Positions 1-9,006 of a stretch of DNA of 64,000 nt are shown here, one piece after another; position 1 is the stretch's first letter, and every line of letters begins with the position of its first letter. A program made the position numbers and the translations under genes. Below the pieces are notes generated by a model. That model saw nothing but the letters and a program-made list of their open reading frames with translations. It searched no databases and had not been told where the DNA came from. Source of the DNA: Sphingomicrobium arenosum (lineage in GTDB: Bacteria > Pseudomonadota > Alphaproteobacteria > Sphingomonadales > Sphingomonadaceae). Location: NCBI RefSeq assembly GCF_026157085.1, contig NZ_JANPVN010000001.1, positions 1,612,001 through 1,676,000 of the forward strand, read 5' to 3'.

Positions 1-1237
1 TGCCGTCCGAAGCCATGATCACCGCGCGCTCGCCGCTGGAGATGGTGCCGGCGCGCGCCGAGGGCGGCTTGACCAGCGTACGCTCGACCGGCGTCGGCGC
101 GCCCTCTTCGTCGAGTGTGGACACCAGCGCTTCGCCGACCTTCAATTGGGTGATGACCTCGGCGACATCGAGTCCGGGGTTCTGGCGGAAGGTGTCGGCG
201 GCGCTGCGCACGGCCTTTTCATCGCGCGGGGTGAAGGCGCGCAGCGCGTGCTGGACACGGTTGCCCAATTGCCCCGCCACCTCGTCGGGGATGTCGATCG
301 GGTTCTGCGTGACGAAATAGACGCCCACACCCTTGGAGCGGATGAGCCGCACCACCTGCTCGACCTTCTCGACCAGCGCCTTGGGGGCCTCGTCGAACAG
401 GAGATGCGCCTCGTCGAAGAAGAAGACGAGTTTCGGCTTGTCGGGATCGCCGACCTCGGGAAGCTCCTCGAACAATTCGGAGAGCAGCCAGAGAAGGAAG
501 GTCGAATAAAGCCGAGGGCTGCGCATCAGGTCGCTGGCGGCGAGGATGTTGATGAAGCCCTTGCCGCCGTCGCCCATGGCCATGATGTCGGCGAGGTCGA
601 GCGCGGGTTCGCCGAAGAAGAGGTCGCCGCCCTGCGTGCGAAGCTGGAGCAGCTTGCGCTGGATGGCGCCGATGCTCGCGGTCGAGACATTGCCATAGTC
701 GAGCGTGAGTTCGCTGCGCCGTTCGCCCACCTCGACCAGCATCGCCTGCAGGTCGTCGAGATCGAGCAGTGCCAAGCCTTCGGCATCGGCGAGGTGGAAG
801 GCGATGGCGAGCACCCCTTCCTGAGTGTCGTTCGAATCCATGAGCCGCGCCAAGAGGAGCGGCCCCATCTCGCTCACCGTGGTGCGGACGGGATGGCCCT
901 GGCGCCCGAAGAGGTCCCAGAAGCGCACCGGGAAGTCCTCATAGCCATAGTCGGCATAGCCGATCTTGGCGGCGCGCTTGGTGAAGGGTTCGTGCAGCTT
1001 GTGCGTCGCCGATCCCGGCAGCGCGAGCCCGGCGAGGTCGCCCTTCACATCGGCAAGGAAGACCGGGACGCCGGCGCGGCTGAAGCCCTCGGCGAGACCT
1101 TGCAGGGTGATCGTCTTGCCGGTGCCGGTCGCGCCCGCGATGAGGCCGTGGCGATTGGCGCGGTCGAGGCGAAGCGACTGGCGCGCCCCACCCTCGCCGG
1201 CCGTGCCAATGAAAATCGTCTCGTCGCTCAACCGCAC
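1..1237 (-). CDS. HerA-like ATPase, DUF853 / YjgR family (3' end outside window)
   Basis: The protein is probably a cytoplasmic P-loop ATPase of the HerA/FtsK superfamily (DUF853, helicase HerA C-terminal domain). About 412 codons lie in the window, and the gene runs off its left edge. Visible motifs are a Walker A (GATGTGKT) near residue 38 and a Walker B-like LVFFFDEAHLLF. The C-terminal half contains QNPIDIPDEVAGQLGNRVQH, typical of YjgR-type proteins. No ATG fits: the nearest one reads into a stop after three codons. The start is therefore GTG at 1237 or TTG at 1231, and the GGGAGG at about 1241-1246 spaces better for the TTG. The gene lies downstream of the HtrA gene on the same strand, separated by a strong hairpin. 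The physiological role of DUF853 proteins is poorly defined. Confidence 0.85.
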   Translation of the reverse strand, partial: MRLSDETIFIGTAGEGGARQSLRLDRANRHGLIAGATGTGKTITLQGLAEGFSRAGVPVFLADVKGDLAGLALPGSATHKLHEPFTKRAAKIGYADYGYEDFPVRFWDLFGRQGHPVRTTVSEMGPLLLARLMDSNDTQEGVLAIAFHLADAEGLALLDLDDLQAMLVEVGERRSELTLDYGNVSTASIGAIQRKLLQLRTQGGDLFFGEPALDLADIMAMGDGGKGFINILAASDLMRSPRLYSTFLLWLLSELFEELPEVGDPDKPKLVFFFDEAHLLFDEAPKALVEKVEQVVRLIRSKGVGVYFVTQNPIDIPDEVAGQLGNRVQHALRAFTPRDEKAVRSAADTFRQNPGLDVAEVITQLKVGEALVSTLDEEGAPTPVERTLVKPPSARAGTISSGERAVIMASDG

Positions 1238-1242
1238 ATCCT

Positions 1243-1268
1243 CCCGCTAGGCCGGTGAGCCTAGCGGG
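1243..1268 (-). promoter_or_regulatory. 10-bp stem-loop overlapping the Shine-Dalgarno of the HerA-like gene
   Basis: There is a perfect 10-bp inverted repeat, CCCGCTAGGC pairing with GCCTAGCGGG, around a 6-nt loop. It lies between the HtrA stop and the HerA-like start. Read on the minus strand, the last GGG of the 3' arm is also the start of the GGGAGG ribosome-binding site. No U-tract follows, so an intrinsic terminator is less likely than an mRNA structure that limits translation or stabilises the upstream message. The pairing is seen directly, and the function is inferred. Confidence 0.5.
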
Positions 1269-1289
1269 GGTGTGCGTGCATGCAAGGGG

Positions 1290-2852
1290 TTAACGTTCGA
1301 GTTCGATGCCGACGTAGCGCGCCGGCTGGCGCCCGCGCTTGACCAGCACGAGCACGCTGTCGCGGCCCGCTGCACGCGCCGCGTTCACGGCGGCGGTGAC
1401 GTCGGACAGGCTGCGCACCTCGCGGCGGTTGACGCGCATGATCACCTCGCCGCGCTGCAGGCCGCGCTGGGCGGCGTTGCTGCCCGGATCGACGCGGCTG
1501 ATGATCACGCCCTCGAGATCCTCCTCGAGCCGCAGCCCTTCGCGGATCTGGTCATTGAGCGGCTGGAGCGTCATGCCGAGCGCATCGCCGCCGTCCACCG
1601 GCGTTTCGTCCTCGGCAGCCATGCCGTCGTCTTCCTCGTCGGTGACGCCCAATTGGCGCGCCAGCTCCTCGCGGGTGGGGCGCTGGTTGACGCGCACGTT
1701 GACGGTACGGCGCTCGCCATCACGGATGATGGTGAGCGGCACGGTCGCGCCGACCGGCGTGTTGGAGATGAGGTAGCTGACCGTATTGTCGGGGGTCACC
1801 GGGGTCCCGTCGATCGTCAGGATGACATCGCCCTGGCGCAGCCCCGCCGCCTCGGCGGCCTGGCCCTCGACGATCGAGCGGACGAGCTCGCCGCGTTCCT
1901 TGGGCAGGCCGAGTGCGTCGGCGACATCCTCGGACAAGGGCTGGAGCGAGACGCCGAGATAGCCGCGCATCGGCGCTTCGCCGCGGCGCAGGCTCTCGAT
2001 CACGGGAATGGCGGCCTCGGCGGGGATGGCGAGGCCGATGCCCACGCTCGCGCCCGTCGGGCTGATCAGCGCCGAATTGATACCGATGACATTGCCCGCC
2101 ATGTCGAACATCGGGCCGCCACTGTTGCCCATGTTGATGCTGGCGTCGGTCTGGATGTAGCGGTCGTAGGCGCCAAGCCCCGTGATGCCGCGATGCAGCG
2201 CCGAGACGATCCCCGCGGTCACCGTGCCGCCGAGACCATAAGGGTTGCCGATGGCGATGACCCAGTCGCCGACGCGCACGCCGTCGCTGTCGCCCCAATT
2301 GACGTAGGGCAGGTTGGTGCCCTCGATCTTGAGCACCGCGAGGTCGCTGTCGGCATCGCGCCCGACGATGCGCGCCTCATATTCGGTGCGATCGGGGAAG
2401 GTCACATAGACTTCATCGACCGTGCCGCCATTGCCGTCGCGGCTTTCGATGAGATGGTTGTTGGTGACGATATAGCCGTCGGGCGAGATGACGAAGCCCG
2501 AGCCCAGCGAGCCCGTCTCGCGGGTGATTGGCTCATCCTCGTCCTGCTCCTCGGCCTGTCCACGCGGATTGGGGACGCCGAAACGGCGGAAGAACTGGTC
2601 GAAGGGATCGACGCCGCGGCGGCGCTGGACCTCGACCTGCTGGCGGGTGGAGATGTTGACGACGGCGGGCTGGAGCCGGGCCGACAGGTCGGCGAAGCTT
2701 TCGGGCGCGCCCAGAACCGGGACCGGTCGCGGGGCATTTTGCGCCTGCATGCCGGCGAGTTCGCCGCCGGTCATCGAATAGGCACTCCCCCCGAGCAAGA
2801 CTGCGGCGGCAATCCCGTAGACATAACGCACGGCGGTCATCTCCTTGGCCAT
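1290..2852 (-). CDS. degP: Do-family serine endoprotease (HtrA/DegP)
   Basis: This is a periplasmic trypsin-like protease and chaperone that degrades misfolded envelope proteins. It has 520 residues, normal for the family. An N-terminal hydrophobic segment (about residues 8-25) is a signal peptide or anchor. The catalytic triad is visible as His133 (TNNHL), Asp170 (DSDLAVLK) and Ser244 (GNSGGP). Two PDZ domains follow at roughly 290-380 and 430-515, joined by an acidic linker. The start is ATG with an AAGGAGT ribosome-binding site 5-6 nt upstream. It lies downstream of hflK-hflC on the same strand, a cluster common in alphaproteobacteria, which groups it with membrane protein quality control. 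A 141-bp gap to hflC could hold its own promoter. Confidence 0.95.
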   Translation of the reverse strand: MAKEMTAVRYVYGIAAAVLLGGSAYSMTGGELAGMQAQNAPRPVPVLGAPESFADLSARLQPAVVNISTRQQVEVQRRRGVDPFDQFFRRFGVPNPRGQAEEQDEDEPITRETGSLGSGFVISPDGYIVTNNHLIESRDGNGGTVDEVYVTFPDRTEYEARIVGRDADSDLAVLKIEGTNLPYVNWGDSDGVRVGDWVIAIGNPYGLGGTVTAGIVSALHRGITGLGAYDRYIQTDASINMGNSGGPMFDMAGNVIGINSALISPTGASVGIGLAIPAEAAIPVIESLRRGEAPMRGYLGVSLQPLSEDVADALGLPKERGELVRSIVEGQAAEAAGLRQGDVILTIDGTPVTPDNTVSYLISNTPVGATVPLTIIRDGERRTVNVRVNQRPTREELARQLGVTDEEDDGMAAEDETPVDGGDALGMTLQPLNDQIREGLRLEEDLEGVIISRVDPGSNAAQRGLQRGEVIMRVNRREVRSLSDVTAAVNAARAAGRDSVLVLVKRGRQPARYVGIELER

Positions 2853-2993
2853 TCAAACTCCTTCATCATCGCATGCATTGGAAACGAAAGCGAGGCTATG
2901 CTGCCCGGGTGAACGGCAATTGAATGACGACTGTCATCAACGACCGACGGGCGGCCCGCTTCTACCAAATGCGGATTTGGCGTCGTCGGTTGC

Positions 2994-3857
2994 CTAACGT
3001 CCCGTGAATTCGCGGAAATATTCGTTGTTGGGCGACATCACGATCGACGCCTCGCCCTTGGGGTCGTTGGCATCGCCATTCTTCACGAAGGTCGTGCGAT
3101 AGCTCTGCATCGCGCGATAGAAATCGTAGAAGTCGGGGTCCTGCCCGAAGCTTTCCGCATAGGTGCGCGCGGCCTCGGCATCGGCCTCGGCGCGGATGAT
3201 CTGCGCCTGCTTCTGCCCCTGCGCGCGGATGGCGCGGGCTTCCTGCTCGCGCGCGGTGCGCATGCGGTTGAAGGCCGAATCCAGCGGCGAGCCGTCGGGC
3301 AGGTCGGCGCGCTTGATGCGCACGTCGATGATCTCGGCGCCATATTGGCGCGCCACCGCATCGAGGCCGAGGCGGATATTCTCCATCACGCCCTCGCGCT
3401 CGGGGCTGAGGAGCGAGGCGAAGGGAATGCGGCCGAGCTCGTTGCGCAGTTGCGAGCCGAGGATCGGGCGCAGCGCTTCCTCGACGCGCTCGACGCGCTG
3501 GGCGGCGACGTACATCTGCAGGGGATCGGTGATGCGATAACGCGCGAAGGCGTCGACCTCGAGCCGGAGCTGGTCGGTCGACAGGACGAGCTGGGTGTCC
3601 ATGTCGATATCGCGCACGCGCTTGTCGATCCACACGACGTCCTCGGCAAAGGGGATGCGCCACGTCAGGCCCGCGCCCTCGCCGCCGATGCCCTCGCCCT
3701 CGACATAGGGGTTGATGATGCGCTCGGGCTTGCCGAAGCGCACGACCACGCCCTGGTCGGTCTCGCGCGCCACCGGGAAGGAGGTGGCGAGGATGACGAG
3801 GATGAGGAACGCCGAGAAGAAGGCGAGCAGCGGATGGTTCTTGATGTAGCGGATCAT
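2994..3857 (-). CDS. hflC: Protease modulator HflC (SPFH/band 7)
   Basis: HflC pairs with HflK in a large inner-membrane complex that surrounds FtsH and modulates its access to membrane substrates. The protein has 287 residues, with one N-terminal transmembrane segment (about 8-26) and then a band 7/SPFH domain containing VVRFGKPERI. A helical Ala/Arg/Glu-rich stretch with EQEARAIRAQGQ lies toward the C terminus. The start codon overlaps the hflK stop by one base (TAATG), so translation is probably coupled. FtsH itself is encoded about 50 kb away in this window. Confidence 0.95.
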   Translation of the reverse strand: MIRYIKNHPLLAFFSAFLILVILATSFPVARETDQGVVVRFGKPERIINPYVEGEGIGGEGAGLTWRIPFAEDVVWIDKRVRDIDMDTQLVLSTDQLRLEVDAFARYRITDPLQMYVAAQRVERVEEALRPILGSQLRNELGRIPFASLLSPEREGVMENIRLGLDAVARQYGAEIIDVRIKRADLPDGSPLDSAFNRMRTAREQEARAIRAQGQKQAQIIRAEADAEAARTYAESFGQDPDFYDFYRAMQSYRTTFVKNGDANDPKGEASIVMSPNNEYFREFTGR

Positions 3858-5002
3858 TATTGGCCTCCCCCGCTGTTCGCGGCGGGTGCGGGCGTGGAAC
3901 GCCGCAATTCATTCAACGGCAGATAGGGCTGCACCCCGTCGGCCTCGATGATGGTCTTGTCGACATCGCGCAGCACGCGCTCCATCGTCTCGTAGTAGAG
4001 GCGCTGGCGGGTCACGCCGGGCGCGAGGCGATATTCCTGATAGACCTTGTCGAAGGCCTCCGCCTCGCCCTGCGCCTGCGCGGTGAGCTGAAGCGCATAG
4101 GCGCGCGCATCGTTGATGAAGCTCTGCGCGTCCTGCTGCGCGGCGGTGACCTGCTTGAAGGCCTCGTTGACCGTCTCGGGCGGGTCGGCGCGCTTGATTT
4201 CCACACCGCGCATCTCGATGCCCGAACGATAGCCGTCCAAGGTCTGCTGCATTTCTTCCTGCACCTGCGCCTGGATTTCCGAGCGGCCCTCGCCGATCGC
4301 ATCCTGCAAGGACGCGTTGGCGATCACCTGGCGCATCGCGCTCTCGGCAACCTGCCGCACCGTGTCTTCCTGGTTGGCCAGTTCGAACAGGTAATTTTCG
4401 GGATCGCGGATCTTCCAGCGCACCTGATAGGCGATGTCGATGATATTCTCATCGCCGGTCAGCATGAGATTTTCGGTCTCGTCCGAGCCGACGTCGATGT
4501 TGCGAATGTCCTCGACATCGACCTTGGCAACGCGGTCGATCGGCGCGGGGAGCGTCAGGCCGATGCCCGGCCCCAGCGTCTCGACATAGCGCCCGAAGCG
4601 GGTGACCACGCCGCGCTCTTCGGGCGCCACGCGGTGGACGGTCGAAAAGAGCAGGAGCAAGAGGACGAGGCCGATGATCGCCCAGACGATCACCGAGCCC
4701 GACGGCATGCCGGGAAAGCCCGGGGCACCGCCCGGACCGCCACCGCGACCACCGCCGAAGCGCGCGCGATTGCCCTTCAGCCAGTCATCGAGGCTGGTGA
4801 TGTTGGAAGGCCGCTTGGGACCGCCGCCGCCGGACGGCGGGGTCGGCCCCGGCTGCCACGGACCCTTGGGGGGCTCGCCGCCACCCGAACCCTTGCCGCC
4901 ATTGCCCTTGCCGCCACCGGCATTGCCGCCGCCGGCCGGACCCCAGGGTCCCTTATTGTCACTGAAAAGCGCGAAAGGGCGCCACCCCGAAAAAATGCTC
5001 AT
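3857..5002 (-). CDS. hflK: FtsH protease activity modulator HflK (SPFH/band 7)
   Basis: HflK is the partner of HflC. I place the start at the ATG at 5002, giving 381 residues beginning MSIFSGWRPF. An in-frame TTG at 5050 would add 16 residues, but they look untypical and the codon is weak. The N-terminal ~95 residues are rich in Gly and Pro (GGGNAGGGKGNGG), typical of HflK. A transmembrane helix (VIVWAIIGLVLLLLLF) follows, then the band 7 domain (VAPEERGVVTRFGRYVE) and a coiled-coil tail. The gene is divergent from mrp, and about 70 bp between the two starts must carry both promoters. Confidence 0.94.
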   Translation of the reverse strand: MSIFSGWRPFALFSDNKGPWGPAGGGNAGGGKGNGGKGSGGGEPPKGPWQPGPTPPSGGGGPKRPSNITSLDDWLKGNRARFGGGRGGGPGGAPGFPGMPSGSVIVWAIIGLVLLLLLFSTVHRVAPEERGVVTRFGRYVETLGPGIGLTLPAPIDRVAKVDVEDIRNIDVGSDETENLMLTGDENIIDIAYQVRWKIRDPENYLFELANQEDTVRQVAESAMRQVIANASLQDAIGEGRSEIQAQVQEEMQQTLDGYRSGIEMRGVEIKRADPPETVNEAFKQVTAAQQDAQSFINDARAYALQLTAQAQGEAEAFDKVYQEYRLAPGVTRQRLYYETMERVLRDVDKTIIEADGVQPYLPLNELRRSTPAPAANSGGGQ

Positions 5003-5073
5003 GACCCGATAATAGGGCGGCGGCGGGCAAAAAAAAGGGACAGTCGACAAAAGGCCCCTTATGAGGGCGCGTC

Positions 5074-6036
5074 ATGACCCGTGACCTCCTCAGCCCACTC
5101 GACACCCATCTCCATGCCGACCGCCTCAAGAGCCGCCGCCTCGAAGGCAGCGTCGCGCGGCTGCTGGTCGATGCCAGCGGCATGAACGCGCTCGAGCGAA
5201 AGGCATTGGAAGAAGATTTCCGTGCCGCCGCGCTGGCGCTGCCCGGCGTGGAAGAAGTGCGCATCGGCATGACCGCCGCCAAGGTCGAACGCACCTTCAT
5301 CGCCATTGCCTCGGGCAAGGGCGGGGTCGGCAAGTCGACGCTGTCGGCCAATCTCGCGGTCGCGCTGGCAAGGCTGGGGCATGACGTGGGTCTCGTTGAT
5401 GCCGACATTTACGGCCCCTCGCAGCCCAAGCTCCTCGGCACCAGCGAGAAGCCCAAGTCGGAGGGCAAGACGCTCATCCCCGTCGAGGCGCATGGCGTGA
5501 AGATGCTGTCGGTCGGCCAGCTCGTCGAACCCGGCACCGCGCTCGCCTGGCGCGGGCCGATGGCGGCGGGCGCCTTGAATCAGCTGCTCGAGGCCGACTG
5601 GGGCTCGGCGCGCATCGTGCTGATCGACCTGCCGCCGGGGACGGGCGACGTGCAACTCTCGCTCATTTCCAAGGCGCGGCCCGCGGGCGCGTTGATCGTC
5701 TCGACCCCGCAGGACCTCGCGCTGATCGACGCCGTGCGGGCCATCGACCTGTTCAGGAAGACCGAGGTGCCCGTCCTCGGCGTCATCGAGAATATGGCGG
5801 GCTTCGCCTGTCCGCATTGCGGCGAGACGAGCGATCCCTTCGGCAAGGGCGGGGCGGAGGCCAGCGCGAAGGAGATGGGCCTGCCCTTCCTCGGCCGCCT
5901 GCCCCTGTCGGCCTCGATCCGCCTCGCCAGTGATCAGGGCACGCCGCCCGCCGCCGACGAAGGCCCCGCGCAGGACGCCTTCACGGACCTGGCGCGACGG
6001 CTGGTCGAGGCGATCGGGAGCCAGACGGGCGGCTGA
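5074..6036 (+). CDS. mrp: Mrp/NBP35-type iron-sulfur cluster carrier ATPase
   Basis: This is a cytosolic P-loop NTPase (ApbC/Mrp, ParA-like) that carries Fe-S clusters to apoproteins. It has 320 residues. The N-terminal ~70 residues form a MIP18/DUF59-like domain (LPGVEEVRIGMTAAK). The deviant Walker A GKGGVGKS lies at 81-88. The DVQLSLISK region follows, and CPHC near residue 238 supplies the conserved cluster-binding cysteines. ATG start with GAGGG six bases upstream. It is transcribed away from hflK and followed 31 nt later by a CoA-binding protein gene, so the two may be co-transcribed. Confidence 0.94.
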   Translation: MTRDLLSPLDTHLHADRLKSRRLEGSVARLLVDASGMNALERKALEEDFRAAALALPGVEEVRIGMTAAKVERTFIAIASGKGGVGKSTLSANLAVALARLGHDVGLVDADIYGPSQPKLLGTSEKPKSEGKTLIPVEAHGVKMLSVGQLVEPGTALAWRGPMAAGALNQLLEADWGSARIVLIDLPPGTGDVQLSLISKARPAGALIVSTPQDLALIDAVRAIDLFRKTEVPVLGVIENMAGFACPHCGETSDPFGKGGAEASAKEMGLPFLGRLPLSASIRLASDQGTPPAADEGPAQDAFTDLARRLVEAIGSQTGG

Positions 6037-6067
6037 GCCGTTCATGGCGGCAAAGGAGACAGATCCC

Positions 6068-6505
6068 ATGCCGCTGACGCGTGACGACGACATTGCCGCC
6101 CTGCTGCGCCAGACCCGGACCATCGCCATGGTCGGCGCCTCCGACAAGCCTCACCGCGACAGCAACCGCGTCATGGCCTGGCTTATCGAGCAGGGCTATC
6201 GCGTCCTGCCGGTCAATCCGCGCATCACCGGCCAACATGTCCATGGCGAATATGTCTGGCGCGAACTGGACCAGATCGACGTGCCCATCGACATGGTCGA
6301 TTGCTTCGTGAACTCCAGCCTCGTCGGCGCGGTCGTCGACCAGGCCATCCTCGCCGGCGCCAAGTCGATCTGGATGCAGCTGGGCGTCGTGGACGAGGCC
6401 GCCGCCGCGCGCGCCGAGGCGGCCGGGCTGAAGGTCGTCATGAACCGCTGTCCCAAGATCGAGATCCCGAGGCTCGGTATCGCGCCGGTCACGCAGGACG
6501 GTTAG
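6068..6505 (+). CDS. CoA-binding domain protein (YccU-like)
   Basis: This small cytosolic Rossmann-fold protein of the CoA_binding_2 family (succinyl-CoA synthetase alpha-like) has 145 residues. TIAMVGASDKPHRDSNRVM at the N terminus is the nucleotide-binding loop, followed by GYRVLPVNPR and a late AKSIWMQLGV segment. The family binds CoA or acyl-CoA; its physiological role is not settled. I chose the ATG at 6068 because AAGGAG lies 10 nt upstream. An in-frame ATG at 6044 would add eight residues. It probably shares a transcript with mrp and ends at a bidirectional terminator. Confidence 0.85.
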   Translation: MPLTRDDDIAALLRQTRTIAMVGASDKPHRDSNRVMAWLIEQGYRVLPVNPRITGQHVHGEYVWRELDQIDVPIDMVDCFVNSSLVGAVVDQAILAGAKSIWMQLGVVDEAAAARAEAAGLKVVMNRCPKIEIPRLGIAPVTQDG

Positions 6506-6534
6506 GCCGGCCGAACGCTCGACGTCGACGGACG

Positions 6535-6565
6535 AAAAAAGGGGCGCCCGGATGAGCGCCCCTTT
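6535..6565. terminator. Bidirectional intrinsic terminator
   Basis: The stem GGGGCGC/GCGCCCC (6541-6547 with 6556-6562) has an 8-nt loop. It is flanked by six A on the left and TTT on the right. It sits between two convergent genes. The run of six U on the minus-strand transcript makes it strongest for the metalloprotease gene. Confidence 0.75.
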
Positions 6566-6589
6566 GCTCGCCTGCCCCCTTGGCAAGTT

Positions 6590-7534
6590 TCAGCGCATGC
6601 CTACCGGCCGTGCCTCGCGCGACCACATCACGAAGGTGCGGGTGCGATGGCCATTTCCATGCTCCATGAGAAATTCATTGGGGCGGCCCTGCGGGTCGTA
6701 ACCGATGATCGCGCCCCAGTCGGCATAGGCATTGAGTACCGCCTGCGGATGCGGCTGGCCCACGGTGCGGAATTGGAGATCCTTGTTGGGCCGCCCGCCG
6801 CCACCGCGTCCCGGCTTTGTCGGCTCTTCGGGCTGGCTGCTGTGGTAGGTGGCGTGCCCGGCGCCATACATGGCGTCGGTGCGCAGTACGGTATAGTCTT
6901 TCGATGTGGGAATGAGATTGGTGGGATTTGGCCCAATTTCGAATTGGCCATCGCCATCGACATCGGACGTATAGTCCATGCAGCTACCCTTGTTTGGATT
7001 GTCGAAGGTCACGTCGAGATGGTCGAGCCCGAAGGCATGGCCGAGTTCGTGGCAGGCGACATAGACCCGCTCGTTGGGATCGGCGTAAGAGGCGCTGTCG
7101 TAAAAGGTGTCGTTGAACTGTACGGTCAGCTTGGTGAAATGACCGAGCGCGTCAGAGGAGGCGGTCGCCACGCCGAGCCACCCTCCCTGCTTGAAGCCAT
7201 AACTGTCCGAACAGACGATGAGCTTGCCGGTCACCGCGCCGCATTTGCGAGTGTTGATCGAGGGGTTTTCCGTGACCGTCCCGATCCCGCCGGGCATGTC
7301 GATCGCCACGTCCCATTTGTCGAGCGCGGCGGCCAGTTCGCTCACCCACCAGGCGCGCTGGAAATTATATTCGACCTCGAGCGCATAGTCGCCGACGAAG
7401 CCGGCACCGGCATTGTCATGGTGGAAATTCGACCATTGCTGGGTCTGTGCTTCGTCATCCCACTGTGCGGCAGCAGGCGTCGCAGCGAGGCCGAGTACAT
7501 ACAGGCCCGCCGTAAATTTCATGAATGTGCGCAT
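6590..7534 (-). CDS. Secreted metzincin-type zinc metalloprotease
   Basis: This is a predicted exported zinc-dependent protease of 314 residues. A signal peptide ends at about residue 24 (TPAAAQ). The zinc motif HELGHAFGLDH (His162, His166, His172) matches the metzincin consensus HExxHxxGxxH. A Met-turn (SCMDY, Met186) lies 14 residues after the third His. The C-terminal ~100 residues contain a Gly/Pro/Arg-rich linker (PGRGGGG) and a short tail domain I do not recognise. The start could also be Met5. It sits alone between a terminator and pmbA. The substrate is unknown, and no inhibitor gene or dedicated type I exporter is adjacent. The family assignment is solid; the role is not. Confidence 0.85.
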   Translation of the reverse strand: MRTFMKFTAGLYVLGLAATPAAAQWDDEAQTQQWSNFHHDNAGAGFVGDYALEVEYNFQRAWWVSELAAALDKWDVAIDMPGGIGTVTENPSINTRKCGAVTGKLIVCSDSYGFKQGGWLGVATASSDALGHFTKLTVQFNDTFYDSASYADPNERVYVACHELGHAFGLDHLDVTFDNPNKGSCMDYTSDVDGDGQFEIGPNPTNLIPTSKDYTVLRTDAMYGAGHATYHSSQPEEPTKPGRGGGGRPNKDLQFRTVGQPHPQAVLNAYADWGAIIGYDPQGRPNEFLMEHGNGHRTRTFVMWSREARPVGMR

Positions 7535-7637
7535 GTTCGTCCCCTCTTCCCCAAAAGGTGCGGACGACTCCGACGGGTGTCCCCCGCGAGGCGATCAATG
7601 TCTAATCTATGTTAAGTTGAGTCAAGCTTTGGCCTGA

Positions 7638-8987
7638 TCAGCCCACCGCCACCGTCATCTCGGGGACAAGCAGCGTGGGCGCATCGACGCCCTTGCGGAG
7701 CTCAAGGTCGCTCCCCGGTTCGAGGCTGGCGAACATGTCCTTGAGGTTCGACGCGATGGTCGCGCCCGAGGCCGGGCCGACGATCTCGCCATTTTCCACG
7801 TAGAAGCCTGCCGCGCCGCGCGAATAATCGCCGGTGACGGGATTGACGCCCTGCCCGATCAGCTCGGTGACGAGGAGGCAGCGCGGATGGGCGGCGAGCA
7901 ATTGCTCGCGGCTGCGCGTGCCCGCCTCGATCCAGAAATTGCTCGGCCCCGCGCCCGGCGCGCCGCCGGGGCCGCGAATGGCGTGGCCGGTCGGCGCGAT
8001 GCCGAGCTGGCGCGCGGGCGCGCTGGCGGCAAACCAGCTTTTCAGCACGCCGTCCTCGATGATGTTCATGCGCTTCACCGGGAGCCCCTCGCCATCGAAG
8101 CCGTGGCTCCTGAGGCCGCGCCGACGCAGCGGGTCGTCGACGATGGTCACGCCGGGCGCGAAGATGCGCTCACCCATCCGGTCCTGGAGGAAGGAGGAGC
8201 GCCGCGCCACCGCGCTCCCCGACAAGGCGCTCGACAGGTGGCTCAACAGGCTGGTTGCGACGCGCGGGTCGAACAGCACCGCCATCTTGCCGCCCTCGAA
8301 CTTCATCGGCGACAGCCGCGCCGCCGCTCGCTCGCCGGCGCGCGCACCGATCGCGGCGGCCTCTTCGAGATCGTCGAGATAGCGCGCCGAATGATAGGCA
8401 TAGTCGCGCTCGCTCCCGCCTTCGGCGGCGGCGATGACCGCGACCGAACAGCCGTGACCCGAGGAGCGGAAGGCGGCATCGACCCCATGACTGGTGGCCA
8501 GCGCGAACAGGCTCGTGGAGGCCGACGCACTCGCGCCCGAACTGTTCTTCACCTTGTCGATCGCCAGCGCCGCCGCCTCGCAGGCGAGCGCGCGCTCCCT
8601 GAGCGCCTCGGGCGAGGGCTCCTCGGCATCTTCGTAAAGATCAAGGTCGGGCGCAGGGCCGCGCATCAGCAGGTCCTCGGGCGCGAGGCCCGCATATTCG
8701 TCCTCGCTCGCCGCGCGCGCCATGGCGACCGCGCGGCTGGCCAGTCCCGCCAATCCTTCGTCGCTCAAGTCGGAGGAAGAGACGCTCGCCACCTTCTGGC
8801 CGAGGAAGACGCGCAAGCCGAGCTTCTCGCCTTCGGAGCGCTGCACATCCTCGAGCGCGCCCATGCGCACCTCGACGCTCGACGACCCCGAGGCGACCAG
8901 CGCGGCATCGGCGGCGCTGGCACCGGCCTTCATGGCGAGATCGACGGCTTGGGCGGTGGCCGCTCGGGCCTGATCGAGGTTACGCAT
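7638..8987 (-). CDS. pmbA: TldE/PmbA metalloprotease subunit
   Basis: The gene encodes the TldE (PmbA) half of the TldD/TldE heterodimeric protease, known for microcin B17 maturation and CcdA degradation in enterobacteria. The protein has 449 residues. The TldD/PmbA N-terminal domain carries VEVRMGALEDVQRSEGEKLG, and the C-terminal part includes AVLFDPRVATSLLSHL and ELIGQGVNPVTGDYSRGAAG. TldE subunits lack the zinc motif, and none is visible here. It lies 19 nt downstream of ubiA on the same strand and is probably co-transcribed with it. TldD is not in the window. Confidence 0.92.
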   Translation of the reverse strand: MRNLDQARAATAQAVDLAMKAGASAADAALVASGSSSVEVRMGALEDVQRSEGEKLGLRVFLGQKVASVSSSDLSDEGLAGLASRAVAMARAASEDEYAGLAPEDLLMRGPAPDLDLYEDAEEPSPEALRERALACEAAALAIDKVKNSSGASASASTSLFALATSHGVDAAFRSSGHGCSVAVIAAAEGGSERDYAYHSARYLDDLEEAAAIGARAGERAAARLSPMKFEGGKMAVLFDPRVATSLLSHLSSALSGSAVARRSSFLQDRMGERIFAPGVTIVDDPLRRRGLRSHGFDGEGLPVKRMNIIEDGVLKSWFAASAPARQLGIAPTGHAIRGPGGAPGAGPSNFWIEAGTRSREQLLAAHPRCLLVTELIGQGVNPVTGDYSRGAAGFYVENGEIVGPASGATIASNLKDMFASLEPGSDLELRKGVDAPTLLVPEMTVAVG

Positions 8988-9006
8988 GGGGCACGCGCTT
9001 AAGCCC

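Noticed and set aside
7600..7625. Possible promoter (TTGACT) upstream of the metzincin gene
   Set aside because: The -35 is good, but no -10 element falls at 16-18 bp, so I do not list it.
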